Shown here piece after piece: positions 7,185-15,349 of a stretch of DNA of 27,421 nucleotides; within the stretch, counting starts at the first letter, position 1; the number at the start of each line of letters is the position of its first letter. The position numbers were made by a program, and so were the translations under genes. The notes below the pieces were generated by a model. That model was not told where the DNA came from and did no database searches. It saw only the letters and a program-made list of their open reading frames with translations. Source of the stretch: an uncultured Collinsella sp. GTDB taxonomy: Bacteria > Actinomycetota > Coriobacteriia > Coriobacteriales > Coriobacteriaceae. The DNA lies in NCBI GenBank assembly GCA_900541135.1, contig UQIG01000028.1:1-27421 (forward strand). Direction: 5' to 3'.

Positions 7185-9374
7185 CTAAATCAATTTGGTT
7201 GACTCCAGTTTTTCGATGATCCAGTCGTTGGCTTTGATGACCGGGCGGCGGAAGACGACGCCCAGTGCCAGCGACGGAATCAGATAGCTCGCCAGAATGC
7301 CTAGCTCAATCCAGTACTCCATGTGGTACGCACCGGCCATGGCGGCATGCATGGCGTTGATGCCGTGGGTGAACGGCAGGAACGGATAGATCGCCTGGAA
7401 CACGGGGCCGGTCATCTCGATGGGGAACGTGCCGCCCGAACCGCCGACCTGCATGACCAGCAGCACGACGGCGAGCGCCTTGCCGATATCGCCAAACGAA
7501 ACCGTAAGCGTGTAGACGATATTGGAGAACACGAGACTCGCGACCCAGCCCGCCAGCACAAACTGCAGCGGGTCGTCGCACTGGATGCCAAAGAACAGGA
7601 TGTCGCCCGCACACACGAGCGTTGCCTGCAGCAGGGCCAGACCGCCAAAGAACAGGTAGCGGCCCAGGTAGATCTCGTGCAGGCGCACGGGGATGAGCTC
7701 GTTGATAAGCTCATCGTCAACCGAGACCTTCATCATGGCCGCCAGCACAATCGAGCCCACCCAGAGCGACAGAATCGTGTAGAACGGTGCCATGGCCGAA
7801 CCGTAGTTGCGGATCGGATAGACCGGCTTGCGATCGAGCGCGACGGGGCCGGAAAGCGACACGGCCAGACCCTCGGGATCATTGCCGATCATCGTCTTGA
7901 TCGTAGCGAGGTCATCCGACATCAAGGCGCCGTCGAGCTCGTCCTTAAACGCACTGATCTTGTCCGACGCCTCGCCCAGCTGATCAGAAGCCTTGTTGAC
8001 CAGCTTTGCAGCTTTGGAGAGGCCCTTTGCCAGCGAACCGGATGCGTCGGTCAGGCCAGCAACAGCACTATCCAGATCGTTCGAAATACCGTTCAGCGAA
8101 TCCAAAACGCCCGAGATGGTCTTCTTGAGCTCCTTTGCCTTGGCCGAAAACGTAGAGTCGTAGTCAGTCTTGGCACCCGAGATACCAGCCTTGGCATCCG
8201 CGATTGCCTGATCGACCTCGGCACGTGACTTATTAACCTCTGCCATGCTGTCAGAGAGAGACTTCGCGGTGGCCGTCAAGTCCTTGGCGTTGTTGCGATA
8301 CTCCACAGCAATCCTGCTCAGCGATGTTGCCACAGACTTGAGGCTGTCCTGGAGTTTTTCGTCAGTCACCTGATCGGCAAAGCTGCGGAGCTGGTCGGCC
8401 GTGGCGTCGATATCGTCGGCACGCGTGTTGAGCGCCGCCGCGGCATCGTTGAGCTGGGACACTGTAAGGTCGACATGTTGATTCGCGGCATCAAATGCCT
8501 TCGCAAGCTCGGCGGACACGTTGTCAAACGAGCCCGCGCTTCCGTCAATCGCGGCATTGATGGCGTCGTTGGCGTCCTTCAGCGCTTCCTTGGAATCGCT
8601 AATACCGCTTTTGACATGCTCCATCAGCTGCTTCGTTGACCCATCGACCGTGCCCGTCTGCTTGAGCATGCCGCTCGCCGACGTCAGCGAATCGGACGTG
8701 GAGCTCAAAATGCCCGCCAGCGACGAAGCATTTGCCCGAACGTCTCGCAGGTCCTCAATCGAATCGCCGAGCGTCGAGGACAGGTTGGCGATAAAGTTAC
8801 CCACCTGGTCGGTGCTCATGTAATCGAGCAGGCTGGACACCGTCTTAAGACCGATCGTCGTAATGGTCTCGGTAAAAGTTTTGTTAACCTGGCTCTGGAC
8901 GGCGCTCGAACCCTTCTCGGTCACGATCTGCGCAATGGCGTTGGCCTTCTGATTCTCGTAGAACTCGATATCGGCATGCTTCACGTCGGTCGAGAAAAGC
9001 GTCATCATGTCAGCGCTAAACGTTTTGGGGATAACGACGGCAGCATAGTACGCGCCCGACTTAACGCCCTCGATAGCCTTTTCGCGATTGTTGAGCACAA
9101 CCCAATCGAAGCTCTCGTTGCCGCGTAGGGTGGCGGTCACGTTTTCGCCCACGTTAACCTCGACGGGGATCAAATCGCTCTCGTAACCCTCATCGGTGTT
9201 GACCACGGCGATCTTAAGATTGCCGGTGTTGCCGTACGGATCCCAGCTGCCGGCGATGTTAAACCACGCGTACAGACACGGTACGATAATGAGGCCCATC
9301 ACGACAACCAAGCCGATCACGGAGCGAGACACGTTTTGGACATCGCGCTTAAACAGATGCAGGATGTTCTTCAT
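7185..9374 (-). CDS. YhgE/Pip domain membrane protein (second of pair)
   Basis: A 729-residue member of the YhgE/Pip family, which is related to ABC-2 type permeases and includes phage infection protein and EsaA-like proteins. Layout: short cytosolic N-terminus with FKRDVQNV, TM1 at about 18-38 (IGLVVVMGLIIVPCLYAWFNI), the family hallmark SWDPYGNT immediately after, then an extracytoplasmic domain of about 480 residues. That domain is largely helical, with Ala/Asp/Ser-rich coiled-coil heptads between about 200 and 490. Five C-terminal TMs follow, with the conserved GGSGGTFPIEM and FLPFTHGINAMHAAM motifs. The ATG at 9374 directly follows the TAA of the partner gene, and its AAAGGAGGTGA site lies inside the partner's last codons, so translation is coupled. 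The two probably form a heteromeric envelope complex. Substrate and exact role are unknown. Confidence 0.9.
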   Translation of the reverse strand: MKNILHLFKRDVQNVSRSVIGLVVVMGLIIVPCLYAWFNIAGSWDPYGNTGNLKIAVVNTDEGYESDLIPVEVNVGENVTATLRGNESFDWVVLNNREKAIEGVKSGAYYAAVVIPKTFSADMMTLFSTDVKHADIEFYENQKANAIAQIVTEKGSSAVQSQVNKTFTETITTIGLKTVSSLLDYMSTDQVGNFIANLSSTLGDSIEDLRDVRANASSLAGILSSTSDSLTSASGMLKQTGTVDGSTKQLMEHVKSGISDSKEALKDANDAINAAIDGSAGSFDNVSAELAKAFDAANQHVDLTVSQLNDAAAALNTRADDIDATADQLRSFADQVTDEKLQDSLKSVATSLSRIAVEYRNNAKDLTATAKSLSDSMAEVNKSRAEVDQAIADAKAGISGAKTDYDSTFSAKAKELKKTISGVLDSLNGISNDLDSAVAGLTDASGSLAKGLSKAAKLVNKASDQLGEASDKISAFKDELDGALMSDDLATIKTMIGNDPEGLAVSLSGPVALDRKPVYPIRNYGSAMAPFYTILSLWVGSIVLAAMMKVSVDDELINELIPVRLHEIYLGRYLFFGGLALLQATLVCAGDILFFGIQCDDPLQFVLAGWVASLVFSNIVYTLTVSFGDIGKALAVVLLVMQVGGSGGTFPIEMTGPVFQAIYPFLPFTHGINAMHAAMAGAYHMEYWIELGILASYLIPSLALGVVFRRPVIKANDWIIEKLESTKLI

Positions 9375-12191
9375 TTATGCCTCACCTCCTTTGGAGTGCT
9401 TGCCAAGCGCGGTGGTATCTCCATCATTTGTGGCTGTGCTGTCGCTGCCCTGAGATTTATGGTGCGAGCCGATATGCGGCAAGCGGCCCGTGGACTGATC
9501 GCCGCCCTTGGCACCACGCTCGCTGGCGTTGAGGCCAAACATGTGGCGGGCGGCAGGAATGGCGGCCGTGTGTTCGCGCATCTCGCGACGCAGGTCCTCA
9601 TCCGAAAGCGCCGAGATGCGCATCTGGGTATTGAGGCTCGCTCGGATATATTCGATATTGATAAGCCAGCCGCAGATGGCAATAACCGAGATGATCCAAA
9701 TGACAAGCAGGATGATCTTGCCGTTATTGTCGATATCGAGAACCGTCGACAGGACAAAGAGCAGGACCTGAACGCCCACCACTGCGGCAAAACCGCCCTT
9801 GATGTAGTACGGGTAGCGATGTTCAAAGGCGACCGCATGATCGAGCAGTTCGCGACGGTACGAATCGGAATCGAGCATGACGCGCATGGCCGTGCGCAGC
9901 GAGTAGCGCTGGCGCGGCAGGTCGTTAGACTCGCAAATCATCATACCGGTCGTGGAGAGCTGTTTATCAAAGAGCAGGTTAAGGTTGAGCAGCAGCGGAC
10001 GCAGCTGCAGGCCGATAAAGAGCGCCACGATCAAGAACACGCCCAGAATGCACAGGTTAAACAGGTAGTTGAACGAATACATGCCGCCGACCGTCTCGCG
10101 CAGCAGATTGATGCCGTAGGTAAAGGGCAGCAGCGGGTGCAGCCACCGGAAGAAGCCGGGCATCATCTCGATGGGGTACATGCCCGACGAACCCGGGATC
10201 TGCACGATGACGAGAATGACGCCGATAGCCTTGCCGATATGCTTAAACGTGGTGGACAGCGCATAGATGATATTGACGTAGGTGAACGAAATGGCGATGC
10301 CGCCCAGCACGAACAGCAGCGGGCTGACGCACTGCACGCCAATCACCAGATCGCCTACCGTAACGATGATGGCCTGCAACGCGCCCAGGATCACCATGAG
10401 CAACCAGCGGCCAAAGTAGCCTTGGCGCGCCGTAAAGCTGCCAACACCTTCACGGTCGACCTCGAGCTTGTAAATGGCGATGAGCACATAGCCGCCCACC
10501 CAAAGCGCCAGATTGGTGTAGAAGGGAGCGATGCCCGAGCCAAAGCTCTTGACCGGATAGATTGACTTGGACGTCAACTCAACCGGAGACGCCATGAAAT
10601 CTGCCACGTCATTGACATCGACGCCCATCAGATCGGCCAGCTCGCCCATGGACTCGGAGGTCTGCAGCGCCGCGATGTCATTGGCGGCGGTTGCAAGCTT
10701 GTCCTGGACCTTGGCAAGCGAGGAATCGGTCTGGGACAGCGTGGTCTTGGCCTGGCCGAGCGTAGCGCTAAGCTGCGAAAGCGTACCGCGCGCGCTTGCA
10801 ATCGTGGGCGTGAGGCCAGATACGATACCCGTCAAATCACCCGAGACGGCGGCAAAGGAATCAAGCGCGCTCGAGGCCTTCGGCAGCGCGTTTTGACCCA
10901 GGTCCGTCTGGGCCTGGCCAAGGTTGGTCGCACCGGTCTGAATTGCGTTATTGATAGCGTCGCTGGCACCCGAGACAGCCGCGGCGTCATTCGCCATGGC
11001 GCTCGACTGCGCAGACAGACCGTCCTTGATGCTCTGAAGCTTTTCATTCTGCTCTCGAAGCAAATCGATGGTCGATACAATGCGCGCGTCAATTTCCTCG
11101 GAACCTGTCGACGTGTCATTGGCGAGAATCTCTAAGTGCCCGATAACGGCCTTATTGTGGTCGATCGTCGCTTGGAGAGACTCGAGCGAGTTGTCGATAC
11201 GGGTGGTCGTAGATGTGACCGTGCCCGTCAGCTTGCCGATGGCAGCGTTCGCAGAGGCCGACGTCTTGGTAAGCGCAAGGCTGCCTTCCGAGAGCGCCTT
11301 GGAGAGCGAGGCGATAGAGTTGCCCGCCGTGGTGCGAGCTTCGCCCAGCAGGTCGTTACCCTGAGAGATCGCCTGCGTCAGTGACGGCGCCTGACCCTGC
11401 AGGCCGGCAAGTGCCGCATCGGCCGAGGCGATGGCGCCACTCGTCTTATCGATGGCGGCATTCATGTCGCCAATCGAATCGTGCACCTCGCCCAAGGTAT
11501 CGGATGCCTCGGAGACAGAACTTGCCAACGAATCCTGAGTCTGGGTTGCCTTGTCCTTTAAATCGACTCCGGCATCCTTGGCAATACTGGCAACGGTCTC
11601 GCCCACCGTGGAGACAAATTCCGAGTTGATCTGCTTCTCGATGGTACTTGCACCGGTGTCGGTAACCTTGGGTGCAATGGCGCTCTTCTTCTCATTGACG
11701 TAGTACGTAAGCTTGGGCTGATGGTAGTTGCCGTCGAGCATCGAAACCAGGTTATCCGAGAAGTTCTTGGGGATTACGATGGCCGCATAGTACTCACCAC
11801 TCTCGACGCCCTCCTTGGCATCGGCCGCCGAATCGACGAAGGTCCAGCCCAGCTGATCGTTCTCCTTGAGCTGATCGACGACCTGGTCGCCCGCGTTGAG
11901 ATCGCCCACCAGGTCGTTTTGGGTGCCCCGATCGTTGTTGGCGATGGCAATCTTGATACCCTGGGTATTTCCGTACGGATCCCAGTTGGCCACGATGTTG
12001 TACCAGGCATACAGCGAGGGAATAACGCACACACCAAGGGTAACCACCAAGGCGACGGGGTTCACAAGCAGTCGCTTAATGTCGCGCTTAAAGATCGCAA
12101 AGGACACCTTTGCATTGGATAGTTTGCTGCCGAGACTCACGCTTGGACCATCCATCCTGTCGTTAAATCGAATCGTACTATCGACAACCAT
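9375..12191 (-). CDS. YhgE/Pip domain membrane protein (first of pair, with extra C-terminal two-TM domain)
   Basis: Paralogue of the next gene, about 938 residues. TM1 is in LLVNPVALVVTLGVCVIPSLYAWYNI, followed by NWDPYGNT, then an extracytoplasmic helical coiled-coil domain rich in Ala, Ser and Thr, and a five-TM block with GSSGMYPIEMMPGF and LLPFTYGINLLRETV. Unlike its partner it continues for about 190 residues: a cytosolic stretch (SNDLPRQRYSLRTAMRVMLD), two more TMs (GGFAAVVGVQVLLFVLSTVL and IILLVIWIISVIAICGWLI) and a polar Gly/Ser/Asp tail. The start is unclear. TTG 12224, ATG 12191 and ATG 12156 are all in frame and none has a good ribosome binding site; ATG 12191 is chosen because it follows the likely promoter. 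It ends TAA immediately before the partner's ATG. The family call is firm, the function not. Confidence 0.87.
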   Translation of the reverse strand: MVVDSTIRFNDRMDGPSVSLGSKLSNAKVSFAIFKRDIKRLLVNPVALVVTLGVCVIPSLYAWYNIVANWDPYGNTQGIKIAIANNDRGTQNDLVGDLNAGDQVVDQLKENDQLGWTFVDSAADAKEGVESGEYYAAIVIPKNFSDNLVSMLDGNYHQPKLTYYVNEKKSAIAPKVTDTGASTIEKQINSEFVSTVGETVASIAKDAGVDLKDKATQTQDSLASSVSEASDTLGEVHDSIGDMNAAIDKTSGAIASADAALAGLQGQAPSLTQAISQGNDLLGEARTTAGNSIASLSKALSEGSLALTKTSASANAAIGKLTGTVTSTTTRIDNSLESLQATIDHNKAVIGHLEILANDTSTGSEEIDARIVSTIDLLREQNEKLQSIKDGLSAQSSAMANDAAAVSGASDAINNAIQTGATNLGQAQTDLGQNALPKASSALDSFAAVSGDLTGIVSGLTPTIASARGTLSQLSATLGQAKTTLSQTDSSLAKVQDKLATAANDIAALQTSESMGELADLMGVDVNDVADFMASPVELTSKSIYPVKSFGSGIAPFYTNLALWVGGYVLIAIYKLEVDREGVGSFTARQGYFGRWLLMVILGALQAIIVTVGDLVIGVQCVSPLLFVLGGIAISFTYVNIIYALSTTFKHIGKAIGVILVIVQIPGSSGMYPIEMMPGFFRWLHPLLPFTYGINLLRETVGGMYSFNYLFNLCILGVFLIVALFIGLQLRPLLLNLNLLFDKQLSTTGMMICESNDLPRQRYSLRTAMRVMLDSDSYRRELLDHAVAFEHRYPYYIKGGFAAVVGVQVLLFVLSTVLDIDNNGKIILLVIWIISVIAICGWLINIEYIRASLNTQMRISALSDEDLRREMREHTAAIPAARHMFGLNASERGAKGGDQSTGRLPHIGSHHKSQGSDSTATNDGDTTALGKHSKGGEA

Positions 12192-12247
12192 TGTACGTAG
12201 GCGCTTTAGCGTCTCGGAGCACAATGGTATTGACTTTTGCGGGTAGC

Positions 12248-12286
12248 AATATACTACGAAGATGAGTTAGCGTACAGTTGTACAGT
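12248..12286 (-). promoter_or_regulatory. promoter and operator of the YhgE/Pip operon
   Basis: TATATT reads on the minus strand at 12253-12248. About 18 bases upstream lies GTACAGTTGTACAGT (12272-12286, plus-strand reading). This is both a tandem GTACAGT repeat with 8-base period and a GTACA-N2-TGTAC inverted repeat (12272-12283), and it covers the -35 position. A repressor of TetR type commonly controls YhgE/Pip genes, but no such gene is in the window. Confidence 0.4.
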
Positions 12287-12342
12287 ATCCTAAATTTCAG
12301 CAGGTCACAAAACCACAACCCGCACAAATTAGCAATTCAAAT

Positions 12343-12396
12343 AGTCATCGGGGACGTTCTTAAACGACTAGTCAAACAAAAACGTCCCCAATGACT
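12343..12396. repeat. inverted repeat AGTCATYGGGGACGTT
   Basis: Arms 12343-12358 and 12381-12396 match at 15 of 16 positions around a 22-base loop, which contains the perfect palindrome GACTAGTC (12366-12373). ACTAGT recurs just inside the right flank (12394-12399). Such GGGGACGTT hairpins look like dispersed REP-type intergenic repeats. Whether other copies exist in the genome cannot be seen from this window. Confidence 0.6.
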
Positions 12397-12440
12397 AGTT
12401 TGGACCACGGTAACGTCGACGTTTTGGCAATGCCAGCGAG

Positions 12441-12538
12441 CGGGCGCCAGAGCGAACAAATTGGCATGAAAAGAGGACGGCATAGACCTTCTGGTCATGC
12501 CGTCCTCTTTGAATGACAAGTTGTCGCTCTGGCGCCCG
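12441..12538. repeat. long hairpin, copy 2 of the GGCATAG-apex repeat family
   Basis: Outer arms CGGGCGCCAGAGCGA (12441-12455) and its perfect complement (12524-12538), inner arms AAAGAGGACGGCAT (12470-12483) and its perfect complement (12497-12510), and apex loop around AGACCTTCTGGTC. The apex GGCATAGACCTTCTGGTCATGCC is nearly the same as that at 4539-4561. The middle parts pair imperfectly. It lies downstream of htpG and upstream of the YhgE operon, in non-coding DNA. Confidence 0.7.
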
Positions 12539-12553
12539 CGCAGCGTCGACCGG

Positions 12554-12577
12554 TCCGCCGTTCGTTAGAACGGCGGA
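12554..12577 (-). terminator. stem-loop at the htpG 3' end
   Basis: TCCGCCGTTC (12554-12563) and GAACGGCGGA (12568-12577) form a perfect 10-bp stem with a GTTA loop, six bases past the htpG stop. No U-tract follows, so termination may be rho-dependent or shared with the neighbouring long hairpin. Confidence 0.6.
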
Positions 12578-12582
12578 ACCAA

Positions 12583-14607
12583 TTACATTAGTTCACATAC
12601 AGCTGCGGCGAAGGCAACGGGGTCCTCGGGGAGGATGCCCTCGACCAGCAGGGCCTGGTCATAGAGCAGACCGGAGTACTGCTTGATCTTGTCGGCGTCG
12701 CCTGCCTTCTGGGCAGAGACAAGCTTGTCAAAGACCGGGTGCTTGGCGTTGAGCTCGAGCACGCGCTGGCTCTTGGGCATGCCGTCGGGCGCGCCCTCGG
12801 GTCCCTTCTGGAGCACCTTCTCCATCTCGAGCGATAGCGGGCCCTCGGTGGTGATGCAAGCGGGGGCATCGGTCAGGCGTGCGGAGACGGCAACTTTCTC
12901 GACCTTGTCACCGAGTGTCTCCTTCATAGCGCTAAAGAGGTCCTCGTTCTCCTTGGTGGCGTCCTCGGCCTCCTTTTTCTCGTCCTCGGTCGCCAGGTCA
13001 AGATCACCGGTTGCGACGTTCTTGAGCTCCAGGTGACGATCCTCAACCTCGGGCTCGGCGCCATCGGCCACGGCCTTCTCGGCAGCCTCGCGGGCAGCAT
13101 CGTCCTCGTAGATCTTGGGCATATCGGCGGCAACGTACTCACGCATAGCCTGGAACGTGAACTCATCCACGTCCTGCGTCAGCAGCAGCACGTCATAGCC
13201 GCGGTCGAGCACGCCCTTTACCACGGGCATCTTGGCCAAGCGCTCACGCGAGTCGCCGGCAGCGTAGTAGATGGCCTTCTGATCTTCGGGCATGCCCTTG
13301 GCATACTCGGCCAGGGTAATCATCTTCTGCTCCTTGGCAGACCAGAACAGCAGCAAGTCGGCGAGCTCGTCGGCCTTCGTGCCGTAGCTCGAGTAGATGC
13401 CGTACTTAAGGCCGCGGCCAAAGTTCTCAAAGAACTTCTCGTAGGCCTCGCGGTCGTTGTCACGCATGTCCTCAAGGTCAGCGGTGATCTTCTTTTCCAC
13501 ACGCTTGGCGATGGCCTTGAGCTGACGGTTCTGCTGCAGCGTCTCACGCGAGATGTTGAGCGACACGTCGGCGGAATCCACGACGCCGCGGACAAAGTTG
13601 TAGTAGTCGGGCAGCAGGTCGTCGCACTTCTCCATAATCAGAACGTTGGAGCTGTAGAGCGCCAGACCCTTCTCGTAGTCCTTGCTGTACAGATCGAACG
13701 GCGCGCGGCCCGGCACAAACAGCAGGGCGTCATACTCGAGCGTGCCCTCGGCATGGAAGCTGATGGTGCGCGCAGGATCGTCAAAGTCGTGGAACGTGGA
13801 CTTGTAGAACTCGTCGTAGTCCTTCTGCTCGACATCGGAGCTGCGCTTCTTCCAGATCGGTGTCATGGAATTGACGGTCTCAAGCTCCTGGTAGTCCTCG
13901 TACTCGGGCTTGTAATCGTCGCCGGCGTCCTCGGGCTTGGGTTTCTGGCGGCTTTTGGACACCATCATCTGAATCGGGTAGCGCACATAGTTGCTGTACT
14001 GCTGAATCAGGCTCATGAGACCCCACTCGGTCAGGAAGCGATCGTAGGTCTCGGCCTCGCCGTCGGCATCGAGCTTCTCGTTCTCGCGCAGCGTCAGGAT
14101 GACATCGGTACCGTGCTCGGCGCGCTCGCCGTCCTCGATGGTGTAGCCCTCAAGACCGTCGGATTCCCACACATGGGCGACATCCTCGCCATAGGCGCGG
14201 CTCACGACCTTCACGTGGCTGGCGACCATAAAAGCCGAGTAGAAGCCCACGCCAAACTGGCCGATGATGTCGACATCCGAACCCTGCTGCTCAGCGTTCT
14301 CGGTCTTAAACTCCTCGGAGCCGGAATGGGCGATGGTGCCCAGATTGCGCTCGAGCTCCTCGGCGGTCATGCCAATGCCGTTATCCGAGATAGTAATGGT
14401 GCGGGCGTCTTTATCAAAGGAGACGCGAATAGCTAGGTCGCCCTGGTTGATCTTGACGCTCGGGTCCTGCAGGCTCTTAAAGTTGAGCTTGTCGACGGCG
14501 TCGCTCGCGTTAGAGATAAGCTCGCGCAGGAAGATTTCCTTATTGGTGTAGATGGAGTTGATCATGAGGTCGAGCAGTTTTTTGCTCTCGGTCTTAAATT
14601 GACGCAT
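12583..14607 (-). CDS. htpG: molecular chaperone HtpG (Hsp90)
   Basis: Bacterial Hsp90, an ATP-dependent homodimeric cytosolic chaperone. The 674-residue protein has the GHKL ATPase domain with ELISNASDA (29-37), DNGIGMT (75-81) and GQFGVGFYSAFM (about 114-125). The middle domain contains the catalytic-loop segment VSLNISRETLQQNR, and a C-terminal dimerisation domain follows. It is somewhat longer than Escherichia coli HtpG (624 residues), mainly from an acidic/lysine-rich linker before the C-terminal domain (EDRHLELKN...TEDEKKEAEDATKENED). ATG 14607 is preceded by AAAGGA at seven bases. No CIRCE or HAIR heat-shock operator is visible upstream. A TTATAAAATC stretch at 14700-14691 may be part of the promoter. 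Confidence 0.97.
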   Translation of the reverse strand: MRQFKTESKKLLDLMINSIYTNKEIFLRELISNASDAVDKLNFKSLQDPSVKINQGDLAIRVSFDKDARTITISDNGIGMTAEELERNLGTIAHSGSEEFKTENAEQQGSDVDIIGQFGVGFYSAFMVASHVKVVSRAYGEDVAHVWESDGLEGYTIEDGERAEHGTDVILTLRENEKLDADGEAETYDRFLTEWGLMSLIQQYSNYVRYPIQMMVSKSRQKPKPEDAGDDYKPEYEDYQELETVNSMTPIWKKRSSDVEQKDYDEFYKSTFHDFDDPARTISFHAEGTLEYDALLFVPGRAPFDLYSKDYEKGLALYSSNVLIMEKCDDLLPDYYNFVRGVVDSADVSLNISRETLQQNRQLKAIAKRVEKKITADLEDMRDNDREAYEKFFENFGRGLKYGIYSSYGTKADELADLLLFWSAKEQKMITLAEYAKGMPEDQKAIYYAAGDSRERLAKMPVVKGVLDRGYDVLLLTQDVDEFTFQAMREYVAADMPKIYEDDAAREAAEKAVADGAEPEVEDRHLELKNVATGDLDLATEDEKKEAEDATKENEDLFSAMKETLGDKVEKVAVSARLTDAPACITTEGPLSLEMEKVLQKGPEGAPDGMPKSQRVLELNAKHPVFDKLVSAQKAGDADKIKQYSGLLYDQALLVEGILPEDPVAFAAAVCELM

Positions 14608-14690
14608 ATGCAGTCCTTTCGCGCTACCCCCGTCCGCAAAAACGGCCCGGTTGCCCGAGCCGCATCGCAGACCTGCTATGTTCAGACTTA

Positions 14691-14700
14691 GATTTTATAA
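14691..14700 (-). promoter_or_regulatory. possible htpG -10 region
   Basis: TTATAAAATC on the minus strand is the most promoter-like sequence upstream of htpG, about 85 bases before the ATG. No clear -35 accompanies it. A short inverted repeat, ACATAC/GTATGT, lies further upstream at about 14719-14744. Confidence 0.3.
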
Positions 14701-14792
14701 CCCATTAGCGCGCATATATACATACGGAATCGAAAAACTGTATGTCTAAGCGCTCCGATGCGCCAATTGCCAAGGAGTGTCCCCGACTGCCG

Positions 14793-14819
14793 GCAGAAAA
14801 GGAACGTCCCTATCTGCCA
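14793..14819. repeat. small GGCAGA/TCTGCC hairpin overlapping the GNAT stop codon
   Basis: GGCAGA and TCTGCC flank AAAGGAACGTCCCTA, and the acetyltransferase stop codon (14810-14812) lies inside. A second GTGTCCCC word sits just to its left. The GGAACGTCCC core recalls the GGGGACGTT repeat at 12343-12396, so it may be a decayed member of the same family. It may also serve as the 3' end of the cps-GNAT transcript. Confidence 0.4.
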
Positions 14820-15310
14820 TCTACGCGCTTGGCCATCCAGACATGGGGCTGGCCCTCGTCTTCGTGATCTACCGGGGCAATTTGCGTGTAGCCCGCCTTT
14901 GCATAGAGCGGCAACACGTATTCCTGCGCATGCAGCTTAATAAGCTTAGCGCCGGCATCGCGTGCACACGAAGCACTGGCCTCGACGATCGCACTCGCCA
15001 GTCCGCGACGACGCATAGCCGGCAGCACGGCGACGCGCCCCATAATGTAGGTCTCCCCCGCCGCAACGCCTTCGTCCATGTCGCATGCCGGCAACACCGG
15101 GGCCCCTGCGTCAGCCACGCGCTCAAGCTCTTCGGGAAACACGCGCGAGCAACCGGCAAGCTCGCCGTCTACATAGAGCGTCACATGAATGCAGTTTGGA
15201 TCCTCGTCGATAGCGTCGAACTCATTCTCGTAGCCCTGCTCGTCCATAAAAACGACGCGGCGCACCAACGCCGCGTCATCAAAGCATCCCGTCTTAAGTT
15301 GGATATCCAT
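14810..15310 (-). CDS. GNAT family N-acetyltransferase
   Basis: A 166-residue acetyl-CoA-dependent N-acyltransferase. The acetyl-CoA loop is GRVAVLPAMRRRGLASAIVEAS, a clear R/Q-x-x-G-x-G/A motif in the middle of the fold, followed by helix KLIKLHAQEYVLPLYAKAGY and a C-terminal DHEDEGQPHVWMAK close to the ElaA/YjcF-like subgroup. The substrate is unknown. ATG 15310 is preceded by GAAAGGG at eight bases; a TTG at 15328 would overlap that site. It starts 39 bases after the cpsB stop on the same strand with no terminator between, so it is probably the last gene of the cps-type operon. A role in modifying surface-polymer precursors is only a guess. Confidence 0.88.
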   Translation of the reverse strand: MDIQLKTGCFDDAALVRRVVFMDEQGYENEFDAIDEDPNCIHVTLYVDGELAGCSRVFPEELERVADAGAPVLPACDMDEGVAAGETYIMGRVAVLPAMRRRGLASAIVEASASCARDAGAKLIKLHAQEYVLPLYAKAGYTQIAPVDHEDEGQPHVWMAKRVDGR

Positions 15311-15349
15311 GGCTGCCCTTTCATTCAATGCGAACGTTAGGGACAGATA

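Larger units (their letters stand above)
12225..12582. other. gene-free 358-base region between htpG and the YhgE pair
   Basis: No open frame here looks coding. The stretch holds, left to right, the YhgE promoter/operator (12248-12286), an AT-rich spacer to about 12340, an inverted repeat carrying GGGGACGTT (12343-12396), a long hairpin (12441-12538) and the htpG terminator-like stem (12554-12577). The short minus-strand frame at 12337-12519 runs through the repeats and is rejected. Confidence 0.8.

Noticed and set aside
9336..10565. 409-residue plus-strand open frame opposite the YhgE genes
   Set aside because: It spans the junction of two minus-strand genes whose products match the YhgE/Pip family. 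Its composition is that of an antisense shadow.
12337..12519. 60-residue minus-strand frame in the htpG-YhgE gap
   Set aside because: It runs through the inverted repeats and lacks a ribosome site.
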